Shown: positions 32,712 through 40,188 of the stretch, in pieces | How positions within the stretch are numbered: position 1 is the first letter of the stretch | How the letters are laid out: every line of letters begins with the position of its first letter | DNA from: Roseateles amylovorans | GTDB taxonomy: Bacteria > Pseudomonadota > Gammaproteobacteria > Burkholderiales > Burkholderiaceae_C | DNA length: 64,000 nt | Reading direction: 5' to 3' | Assembly (NCBI RefSeq): GCF_025398155.2 | Contig: NZ_CP104562.2 | Location: 4,092,001-4,156,000 of the forward strand | Notes under the pieces: model-generated | Told to the model about the DNA's origin: nothing | The model's database searches: none | The model's input: only the letters and a program-made list of their open reading frames with translations | Program-made: the position numbers and the translations under genes

Positions 32712-35700
32712 ATGGAGTTGAAGCAACTCGGGATCTTGATGGGCAGGGCATTTGTCCCTGCCCTGCTGGGCAGTGCGCTGCTCGCCGCTTGCGGCGGCGG
32801 CAGCACCGGCCAGCAAGCCGGCGTTCAGATCGCCTCGGCCGATGGCGACGGCAGCGCCGACAGCGCCGCCCGCGCCAAGCGCATGGCCGGCGACAGCGGC
32901 ACTGAAACGGCGCTCACGCCCGTCTCCGCCACCGGCAGCTCGATGGAACGCGGCGACCTGAACGGCGCCAAGACCATCGACAAGGACGACAACAGCCGCT
33001 GGGGCTCCGCGTTCACCGACAACGAATGGCTGACGCTGGACTACGGCAGCAGCGTCAGCATCACGCGGGTGCGCATCAACTGGGAAAACGCCCACGCGAA
33101 GAAGTACCTGCTGCAGACGTCCGAGGACAACAACACCTGGACCACGATCAAGACGATCGAGAACAGCGCCGGCGGCATCGAGGACCTGACAGGTCTGAGC
33201 GGCCAGGGCCGCTACCTGCGTGTGCAGGGCGTCACCCGCTCCACCGGCTACGGCTATTCGATCTTCGAGATCCAGGCGTTCACCGGCGCGGCCGTTCCGC
33301 CGGTCACGCCGACGGAGCCGACCACCCCGACAAATCCGACGAATCCGACGACGCCCACCCAGCCGCAGGACCCCGTCGGCGACACGAGCAAGCCGGGCGT
33401 GCTGATCAAGCCGGCAGTCACGATCTCGTCGACGCCTGAGAACGACGGTCTGTCCGCGAAGAACTCGATCGACGGCAACCTGTCCACCCGCTGGGCCTCC
33501 AAGCCCGAAGACGGCGCCTGGATCCAGTACGACTTCGGCACGGCGCAGCCGCTGGGCTACATGAAGCTCGTCTGGGAGAACGCCTATGGCAAGGCCTACG
33601 AGATCCAGATCTCGGACGACGGCAAGGACTGGAAGCGCCTGCGCAACCAGCCGGCCGGCAAGGGCGGCACCGAGGAGTACTTCAACCTCGGCGTGAAAAC
33701 CCGCTTCGTCCGCATCCAGGGCGTGACCCGCGCGACGAACTACGGCTACTCGCTCTTCGAAGTCGAGTTCAAGACCGTCGGCAGCGACAACAGCATCCCG
33801 ACCACGACGACCACGCCGTTCGCCTTCCCGCTCAACGGTGCGGCCCTGGGCCCGCTGTACCAGCCGCAATCGCCGATCGAGCAGATCCAGTTCACGCTGC
33901 CCGACGGCACGCTGGTCACCCGCTTCGGCCAGCGCGGCGTCGGCCGCCACGGCCGCGAGCGCGGCGAGGATTGGAACGAGATCGGCTTCGGTCCCAATGA
34001 CACCGTGGATGCCAATGGCAATCCGCGTGACAAGGGCCCGGGCAACTATCTGAACTTTGTCGAGAACTACTTCAAGAACCGCGTCTGGGGCGTCGAGTTC
34101 ATCGACAACAGCCGCGTCGCGGGCGTGACCAAGCCGCGCCTGGTGGTGAACCAGTACTTCCCGCAGGCTCAGAAGGGTGGCGGCCATTCCTTCTTCCGCC
34201 GCATCGACGATCCGGGCGTCACCGGCTTCGGCTGGATGTCGCCGGGCCAGTTGCTGGATCCGACCACCTACACGGACGGCTTCGTCGACAAGACCTCTTG
34301 CCCGGTCGTGCCCAAGCCGCCGCAGAACGCGCTGGCCAGGCCGAACTCCGGCTACAACAACGTGATCGGCGCGAACGACGGCTGCTCCGTGGTGCTGGAC
34401 AACATGCCCGGTCACCAGGATCTGTCGCCCAACGCCAACGGCGTGCTGGTGCCCAACGGCGTCAACATTCCGTCGCGTCCGCTGCAGCTGGGTGAGGCGA
34501 TCGAGTTCACCGGCTCGTTCTTCTCCACCCGCGCCGCGATGGATGCGATCGGTGACAAGGGTGCCGCCCGCTACTACACCTCCGAAGTCATCTACGTCAT
34601 GGGCACGGGCCTGCGTCCGTGGTATGGCGTGCAGCCGCGCCTGAACAGCGTGCCGCTGCCGGATTCCGTCCTGTCGGGCGGCCTTGGCTCCGTGTCGTAC
34701 AACTACACGGACGAAGGCTGGCGCATGTTCCAGCAGCCCTTCAGCAACACCGGCATGCAGAACCTGCAGCGCTTTGTGGAAGGTCGCCGCGCGGTGCACA
34801 GCAGCTTCGTGACGGGTGCCCATGCCGAGCAGGGCAACGATCCGATGACCTCGATCCAGGGCCTGGCGGGTTCGCGCTTCAACGCGACGGCCTGTATCCA
34901 GTGCCACACCAACAACGGTCGCAGTCCCGCGCCGTTCACGGTGGATCAGCGCCTGGACAAGATGGCCTTCCATGTCGCGGTGAAGGCGGCCGATGGCTCG
35001 ATCCGTCCGGACCCGCGCTACGGCTCGACGATCCAGATGAACTCGACGTCCTCGTCGGGCGCACCTCAGGATTGGGGCAATGCGGTGAAGGTCGCGGGCT
35101 TCGAGACCAGCAGCGTCACGCTGGGCGACGGCACCAAGGTCGAACTGCGCAAGCCGAAGTTCGCCTTCGACGGCCCGACCCCGCAGCTGTGGTCGGCTCG
35201 CGCCGCCATGCCGCTGCTGGGTGTCGGTCTGCTGGAAGCGGTGCCTGAAGCGGACATCCTGGCCCGCGTGCGCACCACCCCGGACCAGGACGGCGTGCTG
35301 GGCAAGGCCAACTTCGGCTTCGATCCGGAAACCGGCGCGACGCGCCTGGGCCGATTCGGTGCCAAGGCGAGCAAGGTCAGCATCCGTCACCAGGTGGCCA
35401 ACGCGCTGCTGAACGACATGTCGGTGACCTCGCCGGTGTACCCGAACCGCAGCTGCGCGACCGACCCGCAGGGTTGCCGCACGGCGCCGGCGCAGAGGGG
35501 CATCCAGGAAGCGGACCTGACCTCGCTGACGCAGTACATGCAGCTGCTGGCGGTGCCGGCTCAACGGAGCATCCCGAGCGGATTCCCGAAGGGTGTCGCG
35601 CCGCTGGACGAGCACCGCGTGGATGCGGCTCAGGTCGCCAACGGCCGCAAGGTGTTCGATGCGCTGCGTTGCGCGGCCTGCCACACGGCCGAGATGAAGA

Positions 35701-36035
35701 CGGGCAAGAACCATCCGTTCGCGGAACTGCGCGACCAGACGATCCGTCCCTTCACCGACCTGCTGCTGCACGACATGGGCTCGGCCCTGGCGGACAACCT
35801 GCCGGAAGGCCAGGCGACTGGCGCGATGTGGCGTACGCCGGCCCTGTGGGGCATCGGCTACACCGAGAAGGTGGCCCAGGGTCAACCGGTCGGTTACCTG
35901 CATGACGGCCGCGCCCGCACCCTGACCGAAGCCATCCTGTGGCACGGCGGCGAAGGCGAGAAGTCGCGTCAGCGCTTCGAGCAGCTGTCGAAGGCGGACC
36001 GCGAGGCGCTGCTGGCGTGGCTCAGGACGCTGTGA
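32712..36035 (+). CDS. Lipoprotein: two discoidin-like domains + di-haem oxidoreductase
   Basis: 1107 residues. Lipobox LLAACGGG near residue 23. Two F5/8 type C (CBM32-like) domains follow at about 65-195 and 230-357, recognised by paired motifs (NSRWGSAFTDNEWLTLDYGS and STRWASKPEDGAWIQYDFGT; RYLRVQGVTRSTGYGYSIFE and RFVRIQGVTRATNYGYSLFE). A Thr/Pro linker separates them. From about 380 the protein matches the di-haem oxidoreductase/putative peroxidase family (DHOR, PF06537): IQGLAGSRFNATACIQCHTN with CxxCH at about 729, and CAACH at about 987. It is predicted to be outer-membrane anchored, binding a polymer and doing redox chemistry; substrate unknown. The ATG at 32712 has GGGAGGGAA upstream. 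A terminator follows. Confidence 0.85.
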   Translation: MELKQLGILMGRAFVPALLGSALLAACGGGSTGQQAGVQIASADGDGSADSAARAKRMAGDSGTETALTPVSATGSSMERGDLNGAKTIDKDDNSRWGSAFTDNEWLTLDYGSSVSITRVRINWENAHAKKYLLQTSEDNNTWTTIKTIENSAGGIEDLTGLSGQGRYLRVQGVTRSTGYGYSIFEIQAFTGAAVPPVTPTEPTTPTNPTNPTTPTQPQDPVGDTSKPGVLIKPAVTISSTPENDGLSAKNSIDGNLSTRWASKPEDGAWIQYDFGTAQPLGYMKLVWENAYGKAYEIQISDDGKDWKRLRNQPAGKGGTEEYFNLGVKTRFVRIQGVTRATNYGYSLFEVEFKTVGSDNSIPTTTTTPFAFPLNGAALGPLYQPQSPIEQIQFTLPDGTLVTRFGQRGVGRHGRERGEDWNEIGFGPNDTVDANGNPRDKGPGNYLNFVENYFKNRVWGVEFIDNSRVAGVTKPRLVVNQYFPQAQKGGGHSFFRRIDDPGVTGFGWMSPGQLLDPTTYTDGFVDKTSCPVVPKPPQNALARPNSGYNNVIGANDGCSVVLDNMPGHQDLSPNANGVLVPNGVNIPSRPLQLGEAIEFTGSFFSTRAAMDAIGDKGAARYYTSEVIYVMGTGLRPWYGVQPRLNSVPLPDSVLSGGLGSVSYNYTDEGWRMFQQPFSNTGMQNLQRFVEGRRAVHSSFVTGAHAEQGNDPMTSIQGLAGSRFNATACIQCHTNNGRSPAPFTVDQRLDKMAFHVAVKAADGSIRPDPRYGSTIQMNSTSSSGAPQDWGNAVKVAGFETSSVTLGDGTKVELRKPKFAFDGPTPQLWSARAAMPLLGVGLLEAVPEADILARVRTTPDQDGVLGKANFGFDPETGATRLGRFGAKASKVSIRHQVANALLNDMSVTSPVYPNRSCATDPQGCRTAPAQRGIQEADLTSLTQYMQLLAVPAQRSIPSGFPKGVAPLDEHRVDAAQVANGRKVFDALRCAACHTAEMKTGKNHPFAELRDQTIRPFTDLLLHDMGSALADNLPEGQATGAMWRTPALWGIGYTEKVAQGQPVGYLHDGRARTLTEAILWHGGEGEKSRQRFEQLSKADREALLAWLRTL

Positions 36036-36074
36036 TGGACTGAATGCGGGCGCCTCGCGCGCCCGCCCAATGTC

Positions 36075-36106
36075 AAAGGCCGTGGCGCAATGCCACGGCC
36101 TTTTTT
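36075..36106 (+). terminator. Rho-independent terminator of the di-haem lipoprotein gene
   Basis: Arms GGCCGTGGC and GCCACGGCC with a GCAAT loop and six T's, 43 bp after the stop. Confidence 0.93.
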
Positions 36107-36174
36107 CGTTCTGACGCCGCGGCTGCGGCGCAGGGCGGACTCGGTCGGAGCTGGGCCGCCGGTCGTGCCGCCTT

Positions 36175-36651
36175 TCAGCGCTTCACTCGATTCAGCGTGA
36201 GAACGAAGGATTGCTCCTTTCCGTCTGACCCCACCCATCGCTGGGTCACGGTGATCGTGTCCGGCGCCACCCGCTCCCAACAGAATGAACTCGGGGCAGC
36301 GACAGGCTCGAAGCAAGCCTTTGAGTCAGACAGCGATGTCGCCTTCCAGGTGAACTGGCCCCAGGTCGAGGTGATCACGCCGTCCTTGAGGGCCACGGTA
36401 CTTCCATCCGTGGCCTTGCTGAAGGTCGCGTCGGCATGGCGGATGGAGCGAAAGACGGTCGGCTCAGCCAACACATACTCTTCAAAGAAATCCTTTCCAT
36501 CAGGGCCGACGCCCTTCCAGCGACCTTCAAGGAACTTGATCTGAGAGAAGCTGGATTCGTTGAACATGGTCGTCTCGGCTGAAAGGTTGACACTGACGGC
36601 CGTGCAGAGTGCGGCCGCTGTTCGAAGGAAGGATGTGCGTCGGAGAAGCAT
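36175..36651 (-). CDS. Secreted hypothetical protein (lipocalin-like shape)
   Basis: 158 residues. Signal peptide MLLRRTSFLRTAAALCTAVS, cleaved near NLSAE. The mature part FLEGRWKGVGPDGKDFFEEY, then VFRSIRHADATFSKATDGST and DTITVTQRWVGSDGKEQSFV suggests a beta-barrel with a conserved GxW near the start, as in lipocalin-type folds; it also recalls DUF6265. Two Cys (ACFEPV, FCWERV) may form a disulfide. An upstream in-frame ATG at 36702 exists, but the internal start gives a proper signal peptide. It converges on the di-haem lipoprotein gene. Function unknown. Confidence 0.6.
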   Translation of the reverse strand: MLLRRTSFLRTAAALCTAVSVNLSAETTMFNESSFSQIKFLEGRWKGVGPDGKDFFEEYVLAEPTVFRSIRHADATFSKATDGSTVALKDGVITSTWGQFTWKATSLSDSKACFEPVAAPSSFCWERVAPDTITVTQRWVGSDGKEQSFVLTLNRVKR

Positions 36652-37100
36652 GGTGCGCAGGACCCGCTCGGATATTTTTCGACAGGACGTGTTGAATGAC
36701 ACCGGAGGCTGCGAGCCTATGGCGGCAGCGAAACGCGCCGAGGCGTTGGTTGCCTCGGCCTCTGATTCTTCTCCGTGCTGACGCCTTGCATGAACAGCAT
36801 GGCTTCGGACGGCACAGGCCAGGGTTCTGACATCTGCCCTGGCGGGTACGCGCCACCCTCAGAGGAAGACGGCTTGCCGTGATGTTGCCATTGCACCCAA
36901 GTCGTCGCGCACCCCGGGAGAACCCTATGTTCAGTGCGTCATCGTGGCGTTTCTGGGTCAGCAACTGAAGCAGACGACACAGGCCTGTGAATGGATGGCG
37001 GTGCTGTCATGGTGCCTAATGTTGAAGTTTGGCTGCAGCCAAGCGAAGCGCTGAATGCCGACAGAGGCCCTCACAATCAAGATGCATCCGCTCGATCGAG
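36652..37100. other. Intergenic region, no gene seen
   Basis: 449 bp between divergent genes. No terminator, strong promoter or family-like reading frame was recognised. Only short chance frames are present. Confidence 0.4.
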
Positions 37101-37598
37101 ATGCCCACTTTCATCATGGATAAATTCTTGCTGCAGCAGCAGGTGCTGGAACGGCTCGCCGACGACCTGCTGCAAGCCGATCAGGCCGCGCGCGTGGCGC
37201 ATGAAACGGCGACTCACGAAGAGAACATCGCCGAGAACAAGTACGACACCTTGGGACTCGAAGCGTCCTACCTGGCCACCGGCCAGGCGCGACGCGCCGA
37301 GGCCATCCGCGAGGCCATGGCCGATTGGCGCCAGTTCCGCCCGCGCGCCTATGACCCCGGGCTCGGCATCCAGATCGGCGCGCTGGTGTGCCTGGTTGAT
37401 GCGGACGACCGGCAGCAACACCTCTTTCTCGGCCCGAATGGCGGCAGCATGAAGCTGCAGAGCGGCGCTCAATTGGTCCAGGTCATCAGCAGCGACGCCC
37501 CGTTGGCTCAAGCGATGCTGGGCAAAGGCGAAGGGGATGAGGTGTTGGTGCAGGTCGGTTCGATTCGCCAGCAGTTTGAGGTGTTGCGGGTCGATTGA
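37101..37598 (+). CDS. GreA/GreB-like transcription factor
   Basis: 165 residues. The N-terminal half is a predicted coiled coil (FLLQQQVLERLADDLLQADQ, ENIAENKYDTLGLEASYLAT), as in Gre factors. The C-terminal half has the FKBP-like Gre domain (IQIGALVCLVDADDRQQHLF, SSDAPLAQAMLGKGEGDEVL). Gre proteins enter the RNA polymerase secondary channel. The acidic residues at the coiled-coil tip needed for cleavage are not obvious here, so it may be a non-cleaving homologue. Starts at 37101 or 37116 (MDKFLL) are similar in merit. Confidence 0.75.
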   Translation: MPTFIMDKFLLQQQVLERLADDLLQADQAARVAHETATHEENIAENKYDTLGLEASYLATGQARRAEAIREAMADWRQFRPRAYDPGLGIQIGALVCLVDADDRQQHLFLGPNGGSMKLQSGAQLVQVISSDAPLAQAMLGKGEGDEVLVQVGSIRQQFEVLRVD

Positions 37599-37685
37599 AC
37601 CGAGTGCGGCTCATGGCTGACAGCGCCGCTTGCGTATAGACAGCCCGCGCGGCGCGCGGCGGTTCCACCGTCACTGGATCATCGG

Positions 37686-38162
37686 TCAGCGGCAGCCCGC
37701 CGACTCGAAACGATACGCGGCGTCTTTGGACGACCGGCGATTGACCGCAGTGCAACGGGTGTAGCCCTTCAAGGGTCGCACCAGTCGCACATTGGTGAAG
37801 GCGTATCCGCAGATGGCGTAACCCTTCTGGATATCGTGCACATCCCAGCTCAGCGTCAACGTGCTGCCCTTGCGCCCGTCCGGCTTTTCGACCTGCTGGT
37901 CGTAGATGGCACCGTCTGGCGTTTCCACCGAACCCCAATTGATCTGGAAGGCGGTCAGTTCGTGCTTGGTGACATCGGGCTGGATCACCAGCGCCTGCCA
38001 ACCTGGATTTTCGACCAGCGCCTTCTGATCGGTCTGACCGAGCATCGTCGGGCAAGTGAAAGGCTCGGGGGCGGCTGAGGACAGCGCCGGTGTCCCGAGT
38101 GCGGTGAGGCTGGACAGAGCAATTGCCGCGAAGCGGCTGAGCTGTTTGGATCGATTCACCAT
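37686..38162 (-). CDS. Secreted STY0301-like hypothetical protein
   Basis: 158 residues. Signal peptide with FAAIALSSLTALGTPALSSA, cleaved near residue 31. The mature part has four Cys (CPTMLG, ICGYAF, TRCTAV, AGCR-end), probably two disulfides, and a mid region STLTLSWDVHDIQKGYAICG that resembles small periplasmic STY0301-family proteins; this assignment is tentative. Convergent with the GreA-like gene. No neighbour clarifies its role. Confidence 0.6.
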   Translation of the reverse strand: MVNRSKQLSRFAAIALSSLTALGTPALSSAAPEPFTCPTMLGQTDQKALVENPGWQALVIQPDVTKHELTAFQINWGSVETPDGAIYDQQVEKPDGRKGSTLTLSWDVHDIQKGYAICGYAFTNVRLVRPLKGYTRCTAVNRRSSKDAAYRFESAGCR

Positions 38163-38226
38163 TGGATCGTCGGGTAGTCGGTACCGCGGTAGAAATAGGT
38201 GTCACGCAAGCCACTCCGTCGATCCC

Positions 38227-38742
38227 CTATGGGCGAATCAGCCCCAGGAACTGCAACTGTGATTCCAGCTCCTCGCCGTTGCTCCAAGGCAGGATGCGCG
38301 AGTTCCCGCGTTCGTCGGGTGGATTGTTGGGCAGTTGATCCGACCAGCCGCCGTGGCCTATCAATGGCAAAAGCGGCTTCTTGTGCAACCAAGCCAGGCA
38401 AACCTCTGAGATCGTGCCGGCGCGACCACCAATCACCAGACATGCGTCGCCAGCCAAGGCCATCAGGAGGTTTCTGGCGTCGCCCATGCCGCAAGGCACG
38501 ACAACAGTGGCTGGCCAGTCGAGCGCGGGCATCTCACTGGGCGGGACGATGCTCAGCACGGTGCCTCCCGCCGCAAGCGCTGACTCAGCGGCCACACGCG
38601 TGGCTGGACTGCCGCATCCGCTGACAAGGGTGACTCGGTGCTTGGCCAATAACGCACCGGCTTCTTCTGCAAGCACATAGGCCCGCGACCCAGGTTCAGC
38701 GCTACCGAGGACGGCAACTTGAGGTCGACGGAGTGTTGTCAT
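38227..38742 (-). CDS. TIGR00725/LOG-like nucleotide-binding protein
   Basis: 171 residues, Rossmann-like SLOG fold. N-terminal strand VAVLGSAEPGSRAYVLAEEA, SGCGSPATRVAAESALAAGG, GDARNLLMALAGDACLVIGG and the phosphate/sugar-binding motif GGRAGTISEV (a variant of the PGGxGTxxE motif of LOG enzymes). LOG proteins release cytokinin-like bases from nucleotides; TIGR00725 members have no firm function. AGGA lies about 8 nt before the ATG. The IS element lies 270 bp upstream of it. Confidence 0.8.
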   Translation of the reverse strand: MTTLRRPQVAVLGSAEPGSRAYVLAEEAGALLAKHRVTLVSGCGSPATRVAAESALAAGGTVLSIVPPSEMPALDWPATVVVPCGMGDARNLLMALAGDACLVIGGRAGTISEVCLAWLHKKPLLPLIGHGGWSDQLPNNPPDERGNSRILPWSNGEELESQLQFLGLIRP

Positions 38743-39011
38743 GGTGGCGTCCTGGTTGCCTAATCATCATTGCAGCCATAGCGATACAAGAGTACCGAGG
38801 AAGACGAGCGCGACCGCCATCGTACCGCTCCACCAGATCCACCTATCGCGCCCTACGCAAGGAAGGCACGCTCGCGCTCTTGTAGCAGCATCAGGGCCTA
38901 TCGCAGCCCCCGGCTGCCACGACATGAGCGAATGTCGGCGATACGAATTGAAGGTGTCTTTGCTTGACACGGAATAGCCTGCGAAGTTCCTTTACAAACC
39001 ACACATCTAGG

Positions 39012-40052
39012 TGTGAAGCTTCAATAGGTTGTATCGGGTGTTCACCCGGGCTGAATTTGAGAGACTGGAAATCGCCAAACCCCCAGTCACTCAGGAGAGC
39101 AGCCGGATGAACACCCACAAGCATGCCCGACTCACCTTCGCGCGTCGACTCCAGATGGTCCAGCAACTCACCTTCGAAGGGTTCTCGTTCGCCCAGGCCG
39201 CAGCCGAGCACGGCGTGACCCCGGCGACGGCCCGCAAATGGCTGGCCCGCTATCTCGCGGGCGGCGAGTCCGGGCTGGAAGACGCGTCCTCGAGGCCCTC
39301 GAGATCACCGCGCTCGATCTCGCCAGCCAAGGCCTTGCTGATCGTCGAACTGCGGCGTCGGCACCTGCTGCAGGCGCGCATCGCGCGCTCGGTAGGTGTC
39401 TCCGAGTCGACCGTCAGCCGTGTGCTGGCACGCGCCGGACTCTCCAAGCTCAGCGACCTCAAGCCGGTCGAACCGGTGCAGCGCTACGAGCACGAGGCGC
39501 CGGGAGATCTGCTGCACATCGACACGAAGAAGCTCGGCTGCATCGTCAGGCCCAGCCATCGGGTCACGGGTGATCGACGCGACCGTGTCAACGGTGCCGG
39601 ATGGGAGACCTTGTTCGTTGCCGTCGACGACCACGCGCGCATCGCCTTCACGCAGATGCAGCCAGATGAGAAGACACCGCAGGCCGTGCAGTTCCTGCGC
39701 AATGCCGCGGCGTACTACGCGTCGTTGGGCGTGCGGCTCAAGCGGCTTCTAACCGACAACGGCGCAGCCTTCAGATCTCGCGACTTCGCGACCGCGTGCA
39801 AGGATCTGGGGATCCAGCATCGCTTCACCCGGGCCTATCGACCGCAGACCAACGGCAAGGCCGAACGCTTCATCCAATCGGCGCTGAGGGAGTGGGCCTA
39901 TGGCTGGACCTACCAGAACTCCAGCCACCGCACCGCCGCCTTGGCCAGCTGGATGCACCACTACAACTGGCATCGTCCGCACAGCGGTATCGGCGGTGTC
40001 GCACCAATGACCAGGCTCAATGCTTCAGGACATAACGTCTTGACGCTTCACA
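39012..40052 (+). mobile_element. Complete IS481-group insertion sequence, 1041 bp
   Basis: The ends are imperfect inverted repeats: left TGTGAAGCTTCAATAGG and right (read inward) TGTGAAGCGTCAAGACG. The flanks are a repeated TCTAG (39006-39010 and 40053-40057), in line with the CTAG-centred targets of IS481. The left end and transposase are strikingly like Bordetella pertussis IS481 by recall. The single transposase gene is intact. It lies between the LOG-like gene and the Mrr-nSTAND gene. Confidence 0.9.
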
Positions 40053-40057
40053 TCTAG
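39107..40057 (+). CDS. IS481-family transposase
   Basis: 316 residues. N-terminal helix-turn-helix (FSFAQAAAEHGVTPATARKW, with a second HTH ARIARSVGVSESTVSRVLAR) and an rve integrase core with the DDE triad: Asp in LLHIDTKKLG, Asp in LLTDNGAAF, Glu in NGKAERFIQ. The start MNTHKHARLTFARR is as in IS481; GGAG is about 10 nt upstream. The reading frame has no internal stop, so it may be active. Its stop codon TAG (40055-40057) lies outside the IS end, in the duplicated target TCTAG. Confidence 0.95.
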   Translation: MNTHKHARLTFARRLQMVQQLTFEGFSFAQAAAEHGVTPATARKWLARYLAGGESGLEDASSRPSRSPRSISPAKALLIVELRRRHLLQARIARSVGVSESTVSRVLARAGLSKLSDLKPVEPVQRYEHEAPGDLLHIDTKKLGCIVRPSHRVTGDRRDRVNGAGWETLFVAVDDHARIAFTQMQPDEKTPQAVQFLRNAAAYYASLGVRLKRLLTDNGAAFRSRDFATACKDLGIQHRFTRAYRPQTNGKAERFIQSALREWAYGWTYQNSSHRTAALASWMHHYNWHRPHSGIGGVAPMTRLNASGHNVLTLHI

Positions 40058-40188
40058 TCCCAGCCGAATCTCACCGGCCAGTTCAAACTTGCACTGCTAA
40101 CGCCAGGGAAGAGGACCATGCTCGAAGTTGAGCATCTCAATGCGGCAGCCTCGCAACGAATCACAAGCCCTAAGTTTGTTTTGCACGC

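Noticed and set aside
32481..35945. 1154-codon minus-strand open frame opposite the di-haem lipoprotein
   Set aside because: Antisense shadow in GC-rich codons; no family motif, and the plus frame has clear domains, a lipobox and a terminator.
38767..38970. 67-codon minus-strand frame with a C-terminal hydrophobic stretch
   Set aside because: No ribosome site, N-terminal part without pattern, and placed in the upstream region of the LOG-like gene; not enough to call a gene.
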